Below are positions 43,978 to 54,750 of a DNA stretch of 64,000 bases, piece after piece. Source of the DNA: Mercenaria mercenaria (Eukaryota > Mollusca > Bivalvia > Venerida > Veneridae); assembly GCF_021730395.1 (NCBI RefSeq), contig NC_069366.1, positions 88,524,501 through 88,588,500 on the forward strand, given 5' to 3'. The notes beneath the pieces were generated by a model. That model was not told where the DNA came from, searched no databases, and saw only the letters and a list, made by a program, of their open reading frames with translations. Positions within the stretch are counted from its first letter, which is position 1, and each line of letters opens with the position of its first letter. Made by a program: the position numbers and the translations under genes.

Positions 43978-44060
43978 TTCATTTATTTGGGTTTTACAGC
44001 GCACCAACACAGTATAGGTTATATGGCGCCTAACAGGACTACAAATTTTGGTTCCACATC
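43978..44060 (-). repeat. SINE-type 3' tail fragment
   Basis: On the - strand GGCGCCATATAACCTATACT, then GTGTTGGTGCGCTGTAAAAC and CCAAATAAA. The ending resembles the C-type SINE tail (GTGC-GACG-TTAAACCC-AA). Head not found. Confidence 0.4.
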
Positions 44061-45480
44061 TCATTTACATCGAAATAAAAACACGAGGTATGGAAGGTGC
44101 TGAATACAAATTATGTTTTGAGAAATGAAATGGGGTCATTATTGAAAATATTTATTGAATAAAAGCATATACCTATCAAGTTTGATACAAAAATATATAA
44201 AAAAAGACTGTAATGAATATTTTTGTCCAGCTTAAGCCACAACTAGGGTACTTTGGATATCACCGTCTACAGTTCCTAACAACATTAGGTCTCCTCAGTA
44301 CCGTGTTCTGCCTCTCTGTCTCAAAGCCTATTGGGACAATAGAAATATATTTATGATTCTGCGAACCTTGTGAGAAGATTGTATAGCGCTGAAATATTTT
44401 ATAGAGCCACCCTTGCACATTCGGACACTCCCTAAGAAGGGCATAAAACGAATAAATCAAACATCCGGGCAACTATCATTTGCCTGATCATTTTGTAGTA
44501 GTGAGTTGGGGTTTGGAATTGCAATAAAATGCTAAGTAGCACCTGAGTTACCTCACTGCTAGCTGAAATACATTAGAATAGTATCCGAACTGCCCTCTGC
44601 CAAGCACATCAGGCTCCATGAAAATATCTCAAAATATTTTGCCGGAAACGTACTATTTGCAGGTCTGCTTTCTCCTTTGCTATAGCAAATACAATTTTTC
44701 AAATGTTATATTTCCTTATTGTCTTCAAGCTGCATACAAAGATATGTGAAGATATCTAAAGTATTTTTGACGTTGTCGTAAGATTAAGATTTTCCAGGAG
44801 GACAGACGGGATATAATGCAAATCTCCCATCACACCGCTTAATTCGAATTAGAAAGATTAGGTTCACTTCTGCCTTAAGAGGGTCTCTCAATGGAATAAA
44901 TTCAAAGTTTCTGCCACCAACAAGAATTGTTTTATGAAGCTGTATACAAGTTTTGACAACTTATTCATTATCGAAGAAAATACCCGAAGTAAATACTTTT
45001 AACATTATGGATATGGGAAACCTTCAGTTTATAACTGATTTTTTAAACAAACATCTAAAGTATTCAATATGGGCATGACTGTCAACAACAACCAAAAACT
45101 TACCATGAATTATGTGAAAGAATCTAGACCCATGGTCAAAATATTTTATGGTCCCTGACCATGCTCACTACTGAAAACATTCCTATGTTACGTAAATATG
45201 GCAAAAGCATGCCCATTCCTTTTTTTTAAAGATAAATCTGTGATTTCAGCAATATACAGTGGCATTTTATTAACAAATAATAAATCTTTTTTTTTCAAAA
45301 CAGCTAAATTCACGATAGAAGATAAGCTTTCTGGGAGAAATCAATGTTGTTGTTGTTGTTGTTTCAATCATCACTAAGTTGAAAAAAATAATGCAAAATT
45401 GTTTTTGATTTTTATTTTCATTTAGTTATTCTAGAATTCTGTTCACCCTGAAAAAAACATAATAAAGCTATTAAAATTGT
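44061..45480. other. no gene seen
   Basis: AT-rich, no coding evidence. A short (TTG)n run lies at 45345-45363. Confidence 0.4.
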
Positions 45481-45489
45481 GATTGTTAG

Positions 45490-46510
45490 GATAAATATCC
45501 AAGAGCGCGGTCGCGCAATCGACATGTTGCAATTCGGAGATTCACTCAGACACGTAAGTAAATCGGATTGTATCTATATATAACGATATTTTGACTGCAA
45601 ATATTTACGAAATGATTTTATTCACAATAAATTGTAATAGAAATGTACATTTATCAGCGAAATATTAATATTGAATTATTTTCTTTACAGGTTGCCCGAG
45701 TCTTTGGCAGATATGTGACCACCGTGGCTAGCCTTCGGCAGAAGTTTCAGCGCACAGGCCAAGTTGATGATGAGCCCATGCAGCCTCGCAGAAGGGTGAC
45801 AGCCTTTGCACATGTAGTGCAGATTGTTACAGATCATCTTTGAGATCGTTTCAAGACCGCGACATGCACTGCGAGGGTGACCAATTTAACGCATGGTATA
45901 ACCGTAAGTCGACAAACAGGCGGCTACGCGAACAAGGAATAAGAGCTAGGCGGCCATTTAGGGGACTTATATTTTGACACCACGTCATCTACAACGACGG
46001 GAGCGATGGGCCCGCCGGCACCAGCATATGACACGGTCTAAGTGGCCAAGACGAGAGTCTATTTAACTTGTACCACAACAACGGGTGAATGCGAGTGTAC
46101 GAGTGTACAGACGTCGAGGTGAAAAAAATGCACGGCGCTTGTGTGTTTCAACGAGACCACTATGCCGGTGGCTTCGTGATGATATGGGCCAGAATGTCGT
46201 TACACATCAAGACATGCTTGGTAGTTGTTTGCAAGAACCTTAATGCAGCTAGGTACCAGCAGGATATCTTGACATCGCACCTACGAGCCGATGGACGTAG
46301 CATGCAATTGCTGCAAGACGGAGCCCCGGGCCACATCCGCTCAGTGTTATTGAGCATCTGTCGGACAAGCTGAACAGGCGAGTACGGAGCAGCCCCTCGC
46401 AATCTCTGTGAACTGTCCAGGAATAAAGGAATATTCCCCAGTGGGTCATCCGGAACTACGTGCTGTCGGTGAAGCAGAGGTAGTTGCATGTTGTAAAAAC
46501 CATGGAAGTA
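45490..46510 (+). mobile_element. Tc1-like transposase relic with an apparent intron
   Basis: The N-terminus ERGRAIDMLQFGDSLRH ends at a GTAAGT donor (45554). After a TTCTTTACAG acceptor it resumes at 45691 with VARVFGRYVTTVASLRQKFQ-RTG, a Tc1-type helix-turn-helix. Further on come DRFKTATCTARVTNLT, then 46089-46373 (YAGGFVMIWARMS, LVVVCKNLNAARYQQDI, LQDGAPGH), and near 46360 IEHLSDKLNRRVR and NIPQWVIRNYV. The order fits IS630/Tc1-type transposases. Several stops and frame changes break it (around 45841, 45960-46090 and after 46370). Terminal repeats were not identified. Confidence 0.85.
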
Positions 46511-46823
46511 CTAATTACTCGGACGTACAAGCTGTTCTTTGATTCAGTTACTTTTCACGTTGTTAAAATCGCGTTATGCCATTTCGTGAATTCGGATTTT
46601 ACAGTGACATTTTTATTTGTTAAGTTTTATATCTGTATGTTTATCATTTGGGATTAAATTACGAGAGTCAGACTAAAATGCTTAATAATTTATATTCAAA
46701 ATTTGAACGAAATCCGTTAACAAATAATTGAACTACATCGCATTATATGGGTGTCGGGTCAAAAATAGCCCTAACTGTATATTTTTTTTTCTTTCAATGA
46801 TTTTTCATAGTGATATATTATAT

Positions 46824-47062
46824 GAGCCGCACCATGAGAAAACCAACATAGTGGCTTTGCGACCAGCATGGATTCAGACCAGCGTTTGCATCCGTGCAGT
46901 CTGGTCAGGACCCATGTTATTCGCTTTCAAAGCCTATTGCAATTAGAGAAACTGTTAGCGAACAGCATGGATCCTGACCAGACTGCGCGGTTGTGGATGC
47001 GCAGTCTGGTCTGGATCCATGCTGGTCGCACGCACTATGTTGGTATTCTCATGGCGCAACTC
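46824..47062. mobile_element. palindromic element, family 1 (copy 3)
   Basis: 239 bp, GAGCCGCACCATGAG to CTCATGGCGCAACTC, flanked by the 4-bp duplication ATAT. Two nested hairpins: an outer one from the termini and an inner GCGAACAGCATGGATCC one around a TGCAATTAGAGA loop. The open frames crossing it are by-products of the palindrome. Confidence 0.9.
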
Positions 47063-47584
47063 ATATTTATCATGCAACTACTATGCAACGTGCCTGATAT
47101 CACTTGCCTTATAATTGTTTTGACCTGGTATCAGAATTTAGCTCATCCCACATTGATGTACTACTGTACTACTTTTTGGCTGAATTTGCCTATAATATAT
47201 TATCATTGAACAGCAAGTTTAGTCAAAAATTGAATTACTATTTTTTGTATTTTTTGTAGTAGATTTAATCAGATATGATTTTTTCCAATACCAGTGCCTT
47301 TAAAATATTACCAAATATATGCTTATATCAACCTAAAAAATAAAATCATAGATCGTCTGCAAAAAAAAGAAATAAAAAAAATAAAGAACATTAACACAGT
47401 AAACTATTTAAGAAAAGTTCTTACTGATTAAGAAAAAAAGGTAAAAATGACAGACAGTGATCTAAATCTACAATGGGATGACCTGCTAAATATTCAACTA
47501 CAAAATGCAATAGAAATTAATGTGAAAGTGTTATAAGTTTGACCCTGCTATTTTTGATGAATCATTAGAATAAGCTGTTGATGG
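47063..47584. other. no gene seen
   Basis: Very AT-rich stretch with poly-A runs; nothing recognised. Confidence 0.4.
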
Positions 47585-48440
47585 CAACAATATAATAACT
47601 TCTATGACTGTTTCCCTCATCCCTTCCAGCCCATATCAGCCTTGAGCTGATAACATTGATATCAAAAGACAGTACTGTATCCTTTGCTTAGAATAACACT
47701 TCGACCTGAAAATTGATTCCTAAAACCGAGTTCCTTATTATGTATCGAATGGTCAGCTTGTAACCAGTAATGTATAACAACTCGCCAAAGTTATGTATTA
47801 CACACTATTTTGACTGATTATACTGGAGTGGATGGTGTTAATGGGACCTTTGATTTTAGTAATTTTCATTTCTAGTACCGTCTATCCTAGAGTTGAAGTA
47901 ACTCGCATTCATAAGATGAAATTGAGTTGAAACACATGCGTTATCCAAACCAAGCAAAATTTTTGTTAGAAATCGACGAACTTTAAGTTTATTTTGTAGT
48001 ATACATTATCTAACTTCCTTTTATCAGAGATCGCAACTTGAGATATAAGATATCAGTTGGTTAATGGATTACATCGTTGATGCATTTTATGATTCATCAA
48101 CGGAAAAAAATAACATTTTCAATTTATTTTTAACAAAATTGTTAACATTAGAACTTTCATTTAAAAGAAAGTAGGCATTGAGCCGTAGCGTGGCGATTAT
48201 ACTAAAAGACGGAAGCCCAGTTCTACAGATTATATCAAGTTAGATGATATTATACCAATATTTTTGCTCGAGATATTAATTAATTTTGCAGCCTTGAGCG
48301 ATAATATATTTGGTAGTTACTGGAAATGAGTGTATTTGTAAACATAATTTGTTGAGACAAGTCAATAAGCACAAATTTATAGACTGATTATGTTACTATT
48401 GTTAAAATGAAATAGCAATTAAGTACTTCTAACATAATCT
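47585..48440 (+). repeat. direct duplication, copy A
   Basis: Shares with copy B (48885-49800) the blocks TTCCAGCCCATATCA, GATATCAAAAGACAGTA, CAATATTTTTGCT, GAGCGATAATATATTTG, AAATGAGTGTA-TTGTAAA and TTTGTTGAG, in the same order. Diverged by many small changes. No coding signal. Confidence 0.75.
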
Positions 48441-48664
48441 TGAGTAATTATAGTCACTATCGATCTATAAAGTGGAAATTTATTAAAATTAATATATTAT
48501 TCTTTTTTATCACAGACCGTGAATAACAATCAAAAGAACATAGAATGAATATTGTGTTAATTCATTGCAGACAGCGAATACATGAAAAGCGCTACAGCTC
48601 GACGTTCACTACGTACACAGCATTTACTCAGATTTAATCCGGTTATCCAATAATTTTAATCTTA

Positions 48665-48880
48665 AATTGTTCGCTATAACCGAGAGTTTTTCAATGCATT
48701 TCGTACTTTGGGCCTGGAAAAAGTGTTCCTTATAACCGAGTGTTCCTTATAACCGAGTTCCCTATAACCGAGGATTTTTACATTAAATAAAGAAGGAATT
48801 AGATCGGGGAATTGAAAACTGTTCCTTATAACCGAGTGTTCCTTATATCCGAGTTCCTTATAAGTGAGGTTTACTGTAGT
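48665..48880 (+). repeat. cluster of TATAACCGAG motifs
   Basis: Six to seven copies of CTTATAACCGAGT-type motifs, often paired, ending GTGAGGTTTACTGTAG. Motif clusters like this mark the ends of some DNA transposons. The opposite end was not found, so this may be a solo terminus lying between the two duplicated blocks. Confidence 0.6.
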
Positions 48881-48884
48881 TTGT

Positions 48885-49800
48885 TATTCTTCCAGCCCAT
48901 ATCATCTTCGACCTGATAATATTGATATCAAAAGACAGTAGCCTGTTATTATGTATGAAGTGGGTCGGAGCATCAATAATACCAGTAGATGTTATAATGC
49001 ACTCGCCCATGAAAGTAAATGTATTCTACACTCTGCATGTGGAGATCATGTATTATTACTGGGAGGTGGATGGGTGTTTGATTTGGACTTTTTGTACTTT
49101 TAGCTATATTTATAAACATTTCTTGAACTCAGCTCAATGAATGCACTCAATTTAAAGTTCCAGTTCCATAAGATTTTAAATTTGATGTTAAAACAGATGA
49201 AACAGTTATCCAAATAGATGTTACACATAATTGTATAGTTAGAATATCGCACATGAACTTTCACAGTTAAGAGTCATGAGGTAGGTAATAAAACAATATA
49301 TTCAATAAAACTTTCTTCTTTCCTCATCAGTATTCAAACCTTTGACAAATATTAGAGAAATCAAGTATGGTAAATAGGATTCAACACGAAATTGATATAT
49401 TTTATGTTCATAACGGAAAAAAAGAGTCAGCAACATTTTAAACAAAGGCGTTATGAGTTTTTAATTGCATAATTGTTACATCTTTACTTAGGAAGGCTTT
49501 GTATTTATAAAGATAAGTGACAGTTGAGTCCGTAGAGTGGGCGAATATTTAAGGAAGTCCTGAAGCCCCTTGAGTGTTTCTAAAATATTATAATGCAAGT
49601 TTAGATGATTGATTAACAATATTTTTGCTTTCGAAGATATTATTACAGTGTTGTGCATGCATTTGAAGCGATAATATATATTTGAGTAAGTTATTCTGGG
49701 AAAATGAGTGTAGTTGTAAAATAAATTTGTTGAGGACGAAGTAAACACAACAAAGACAACAAATTGATAGACTGCATTGATGTTAACTACTTAAAAAGAT
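48885..49800 (+). repeat. direct duplication, copy B
   Basis: See copy A at 47585-48440. Offset about 1.3 kb, with the TATAACCGAG cluster between the copies. Confidence 0.75.
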
Positions 49801-49944
49801 ATATAGACAATTAAATATATATCTAGGAAACATAGTCTAATGGTATTCATCAATCACTTTTAAAAACTAGCACTCATGTCAAAGTGAAACGAAAATTTAT
49901 ATTAAACAGGCTTAAATGTTAATTTATTCATTTTATTTATCACA

Positions 49945-50090
49945 GGGCACCTGGGTAGAATCACCGAATTCCATAAGGAAGCTGAATGGATTCCTCGCAT
50001 GGACCATTCAATGCCCAGACTGAGGCTCGAACCAATACCGATGAAGATAGTAACCCTACCCACTCGACCGTAGTCACTCCGTACAAATGT
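49945..50090 (-). mobile_element. SINE C, partial copy
   Basis: On the - strand GACTACGGTCGAGTGGGTAG, TTGGTTCGAGCCTCAG (B box), CATGCGAGGAATCCATTCAG and GGTGATTCTACCCAGGTGCC match the SINE C layout. The 3' half is missing. Confidence 0.65.
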
Positions 50091-50320
50091 CATTCTACTC
50101 GCACAGATAAGTAGACAGACGGACAGACATATATAAATATAAATCAAATGTACGGCCGGACGGACGTTTTTACGAACGGACATTTTTGGGTATTCCTTTT
50201 TTTCCATAAAGTACCAGACAGCGGCAGAAGGTCAGGCATCCCTGTAGATTTTTCCAGCGGCTTCCATTATAAGAAATCAACCTGCCACATACCTCAAAAT
50301 TGAAAGCTGACCATTAAAAT

Positions 50321-50555
50321 GAGCCGCGCCAAGTGAAAACAAACATAGTGGCTTTGCGACCAGCATGGATCCAGACCAGCCTGCGCAACTGCGCATTCTA
50401 TTCAACATCCATGCTGTTCGCTTTCAAAGCCTATTGCAATTAGAGATACTGTTAGCGAACAGCATGGATTCTGACCAGATTGCGAGGATGCGCAGGACGG
50501 TCTGGATCCATGCTGTTCGCAAAGCCACTATGCTGGCTTTCTCATGGCACGGCTC
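50321..50555. mobile_element. palindromic element, family 1 (copy 4)
   Basis: 235 bp, GAGCCGCGCC to GGCACGGCTC, flanked by the 4-bp duplication AAAT (50317-50320 and 50556-50559). Confidence 0.92.
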
Positions 50556-50697
50556 AAATGTGATTCTTTCCGTGAGATACATGTCAGACACAAAACGAGA
50601 CTTTATATAGGCTTATCCACTCCAGTTTTACAGTTTTTCTTCTAACACAACTACCCTCTTTGCTAAATGACATATTAATGTCAAATTCAACTGACTA

Positions 50698-51737
50698 CCC
50701 AAACAAAAAAAAGATTGGAATGAATCGGTGTAATAAATGGTAAACAAATCGGGTGATTTGTTCACGATTTGTTCACGATTCAAATGGTATGCAAATGAGC
50801 TAATGAATCGGTAATAAATCGTAAACAAATCGTTTAATAAATCGGTAACAAATCAGGACTTTAAATTGTTTTGCTAAATAACGAATCGGTAACAAATCGG
50901 GTATGCTGAAGTTGAAATGAAAGGAATTTGAAAATCAGTGGCACTAATAAATCGGTAATAAATCGTGCTAATGAATCGATAATGAATCGTTCTAATAACT
51001 CAGCATTATTTTTAAGGGACGAAAGCATGGGTACAAAAAGTTTGAGGACGAATTGTAATTCCGGATCCCTAGAAAGGGTAGCATAACTATAAAAATGGCA
51101 AACTAAAATGTTCTAGTAAGGAAGGAACAACATCAAATATATAGATTATATTTACAGTATAGCAATTGCAAAATTTAAAAATATGATACATATTAGAACA
51201 TATGCATCAGATCTAATTTATAAAATTTGCTTAAAGTTGTCATGAAAACATATGACAATCTTGTAATTATTTCCAAAAAACTTAACAGCTTCAAATATAG
51301 TGTACAGAGTTAATGTATGCACTTAAACATGTCCTTTTACAACTATATTAGACAATCAAACATTTGCACTTACTCTATAACAGTTAAAATTCCAGTATTT
51401 TAGAGGATGTGGTGTCTCTGTGTATTTCAGCTATCCCGCCAAAATGCATTAAAGATGGCTGACAATATACTCATGTTTCCCGCCCTTAAAGTTACAACTT
51501 TACTTTTTAATGAATCGGTAATAAATGATACTGCACAAAATATCTGTTTCTAATGAATGGTAAACAAATCAGTTATTTGCAATGAATTGGGGAGGGACTT
51601 TCTCTGCAAAACCCGATTTGCTTCCGATTCATTAAATGAATCGTAAACAAATGGTGTTAATAAATCGGCAAATCCCGATTTGTTCACCATTTATTCACGA
51701 TTTTGATACCATTTGTTACTTGATTTTTTTGTTTGGG
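50698..51737. mobile_element. 1.04-kb TA-flanked DNA element with subterminal ATCGG repeats
   Basis: Inverted termini CCCAAACAAAAAAA ... TTTTTTTGTTTGGG are flanked by TA on both sides, the target typical of Tc1/mariner-type elements. Both subterminal zones (50715-51000 and 51510-51720) hold many copies of AATCGGTAATAAATCG/AATCGTAAACAAATCG-type motifs in direct and inverted order. No transposase frame; the centre is AT-rich. Confidence 0.85.
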
Positions 51738-51758
51738 TACATCTATTCTTAAAAAAAA

Positions 51759-51990
51759 GCCCGTCCGCTTAGTTTAATAGGGAGAGCACAGATCTACGAA
51801 TCACGGGGTCGTGAGTTCGATCCCCGGACAAGGCGTATGTTCTCGGTGACGATTTGATAAATACATTGTTTCTGATATAATTAGTCCTCTGCCTCTGAGT
51901 CATGTGGGGAAGTTGGCAGTTACTTGTTGAGAACATGTTTGTACTGGTACAGAATCCAGGAACATTTGTTAGAACAACAACAAAAATTTA
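51759..51990 (+). mobile_element. SINE A, well-preserved copy
   Basis: tRNA-like head CCGCTTAGTTTAATAGGGAG (A box) and CGTGAGTTCGATCCCCGG (B box); body TTAGTCCTCTGCCTCTGAGT, CATGTGGGGAAGTTGGCAG, TGTACTGGTACAGAATCCAG. The end runs into the ~450-bp repeat at 51975. Confidence 0.85.
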
Positions 51991-52405
51991 TTTAGATATC
52001 TGGAAATAAATGCTATATTTCTTCCGAAGGCTTTAAAACTTTATTACTGTCAAACTATATACATTGTATTACGGAAACACGTTTTACTACTTTTTACAAT
52101 GAAAATCGAAAAGCGTGTGTAACACTTTACACCAGGTAAACTATCTCAATTTTAAATATCAACATTTTTAAGTCATAATTCACTAATTCCGCTAAAGCGC
52201 TATTGGTTACGAGGATGTGAAAATGTCTTTATTGCCACGGCGGTCCGGGGTTCGATTCCCCGGTCATCTTTTTTTTTTAATTTGGAATTTTTAAAATATT
52301 TTCGAAACAAAAACTCATATTCTAATATTCATAATATGACCAAACTTCAATTTGAAAGAAATATTATTTTAGCCAAATCCGGAGGTCAGTGCCTTTAAAA
52401 GTCAG
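51975..52405 (+). repeat. dispersed ~450-bp repeat with tRNA-like B box (copy 2)
   Basis: Partner of 38880-39330. The tRNA-like part is TTGCCACGGCGGTCCGGGG-TTCGATTCCCCGG at 52235-52263. The two copies differ by small indels throughout. Confidence 0.65.
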
Positions 52406-52649
52406 CGCTTTTGAATGTCTGTGATGTTATTGCCATGTATGCAGTGTTATGCCGCTACAATAATTGCGGACATAAAAACCATGACTTGAGTTGTCTATCC
52501 AAAGTGTGATTCAGGAAAAAAACATGCGAACCTTATTACAGCAGGTTCCTCACTATGCCAGTTTGAGTGATATTTTCTCAAATTTGAGTAAATACTTAAA
52601 TAATGACCTCCGTCTTTACGGTGTAAATTACTGTTACCAGCTAGCGAAG

Positions 52650-52866
52650 TGCCCGCCCGCTTACCTCAGTAGGGAGAATGCACCTCTACGTGTATTTGAA
52701 ATCATTCGTCCTCCTCTGTTTTATATGGGGAAGTTGGCAGTTTCTTGCGGAGAACAGATTTGTACTGGTACAGAATCTACAATCTAGGAAAGCTGGTTAT
52801 GTTAATTGCCGCCGTTACATAACTGGCATTCTGCTGAAAAACGTCGTAAAACCCAAAAGAAACAAA
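52650..52866 (+). mobile_element. SINE A copy with shortened head
   Basis: GCCCGCCCGCTTACCTCAGT starts the head, but the B-box region is missing and the body follows directly (ATCATTCGTCCTCCTC, GGGGAAGTTGGCAGTTTC, TGTACTGGTACAGAATC). The tail is CTGAAAAACGTCGTAAAACC. Confidence 0.8.
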
Positions 52867-53224
52867 GGAACCTGGCAAGTTGAACTTGTCCTATAATTTA
52901 TTATATACCTACTAATTTTCTATGTCTAAACAGCATGTATTTCACTAACAAAAATACAAAATCCTGTATACAACTCTCATTAGATACTGAAAAATATTTA
53001 ATCGGAAATGACGCAATGATGGCGTTTCAAATGAGTTCTCATTCTTATAACAGTTACTGTAGTTTATGACATCTGCAAGTTAATACTTCCAAAACCAAAA
53101 TTGTTGTGTGTGTTTTTTTTTTTATGAAAAGTAAAAAGAGGTCTACGCAATATTAAATCTTTTAATTTTGATGACAACATTTTAGAATTGTTGACAGTTT
53201 TTCTTATCTTAACTTCTCCTTTAA
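52867..53224. other. no gene seen
   Basis: AT-rich gap between a SINE and a decayed LINE. Confidence 0.4.
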
Positions 53225-53930
53225 TGGTAAATTTACATTGACAAAAGAATATATTATAGAACAAGCTAGAAAAGCAATGTTTTATATGACTACCAAGTCA
53301 AGAAAAATGGATTTACCCATTAGAATGCAATTACATCTTTTTGATAGTATGATTGCTCCTATATATTTGTATGGTAGTGAAGTATGGGGTATTTAATGAC
53401 AAATTTCAAATTAAATTTTATAAACTTATTCGTAATGCAAACCAAAGTACACCAAACTGCATGTTGTTAGGTTACCTTGGTGCTCTACCTCTATCTGTTC
53501 ATATTTAATGTCGTGTTCTTTGTAATTTGAATAAGATTTTGTATAGTAAATCAAAAAAATAAATGTCATATATTGTACGATACCTCATATGGATCTAAGC
53601 TTTATTGTGATAATGATCTTAAACTTCCTTGGCTAAAGTTTGTTCATAATTTGTTGGACTCCCTTGGTTTATCAAACTACTGGTTGAATAATAATGCAAA
53701 CTCTCCTGCAATGTTTAAGAAAATTGTGAAAACTAGGCTCAAAGATCAATATATGCAAAACTGGCATAGTAATATTTCTGATTCCAATAAATGTTTGAAT
53801 TATAGAATGTTTAAAGATAATTTTGTTTTTGAAAAATATTTAGACATGTGTTAATCATTAGCTCCCAGATGAAAACAGTATTCCTAGGGATCAAAGAACA
53901 TGTAATTATTGTAATACTGATTCATTATGT

Positions 53931-54165
53931 GAGCCGTGCCATGAGAAAACCAACATAGTGGGTTTGCGAACAGTATTGATCCAGACCAGCCTGCGCATCC
54001 GCGCAGTCTGGTCAGGATCCATGCTGTTCGCTTTCAGATCCTATTGCAATTAGAGAAATTGTTAGCGAACAGCATGGATCCTGACCAGACTGCGCGGATG
54101 CGCAGGCTGGTCTGGATCCATGCTGGTCGCAAACCCACTATGTTGGTTTTCTCATGGCACGGCTC
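53931..54165. mobile_element. palindromic element, family 1 (copy 5), nested in a LINE
   Basis: 235 bp, GAGCCGTGCC to GGCACGGCTC, with the 4-bp duplication ATGT on both sides. Removing the element and one ATGT leaves the LINE frame continuous there. Confidence 0.93.
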
Positions 54166-54176
54166 ATGTGATGAAT

Positions 54177-54592
54177 TTCACTTTCTGTTTTGTTGTGACT
54201 ATTTCAAACAAGTAAAAAACATATATTTCGAAAGAATTTTTCAATGTTAATGAATAATACTGAATGAAACACACTTGTTAAGCTAGCAGTTTTCTGTAAA
54301 CACATTATGAAAAAAAAATAATGAGCTATTTCCTGCTATATAAATGTAGTCTGTATTCAACTCTAAAAATTTAAATTGGCTCAGTTTCACTTTCTGTTTT
54401 GTTGTGACTATTTCAAACAAGTAAAAAAAATATATTTCGAAAGTATTTTTCAATGTTAATGAATAATACTGAATGAAACACACTTGTTAAGCTAGCAGTT
54501 TTCTGTAAACACATTATGAAAAAAAATAATGAGCTATTTTCTGCTATATAAATGTAGTCTGTATTCAACTCTAAAAATTTAAATTGGCTCAG
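54177..54592 (+). repeat. tandem duplication of LINE 3' sequence, two ~208-bp units
   Basis: The unit starts TTCACTTTCTGTTTTGTTGT and ends AAATTTAAATTGGCTCAG, and is repeated almost exactly from 54385. The few differences suggest a recent event. Confidence 0.92.
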
Positions 54593-54750
54593 GTGTCTAT
54601 GTATACTGTATATGCGCTGTACTTTCATTCCTATAGGCTGATTGTTTATTATCTTTTAGTTTGACATGTCTTGCTATTTGTGTTAATTGTTATGTTGTTT
54701 TGGCCCGATGCCTCTAAGAGGCCAAGGCTTTCAATAAAATCTAAAAATAA

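Larger units (their letters stand above)
53225..54750 (+). mobile_element. decayed LINE 3' half, same type as the one at 59.5 kb
   Basis: Translated pieces align in order with the open LINE frame: QARKAMFYMTTKSRKMDLP, LFDSMIAPIYLYGSEVWG, then 53573-53854 (LKFVHNLLDSLGLSNYW, RLKDQYMQNWHSNIS, DNFVFEKYLDMC), then CNYCNTDSLC and DEFHFLFCCDYF. A palindromic element interrupts it at 53931-54165, exactly between the cysteine pair and DEFHF. The ~208 bp after that are duplicated in tandem. The 3' end is probably near 54740 (GCCTCTAAGAGGCCAAGGC, TCAATAAAATC). Broken by several stops and frame shifts. Confidence 0.82.

Noticed and set aside
46160-46489. 109-codon frame on the - strand
   Set aside because: Antisense shadow of the Tc1-like transposase relic.
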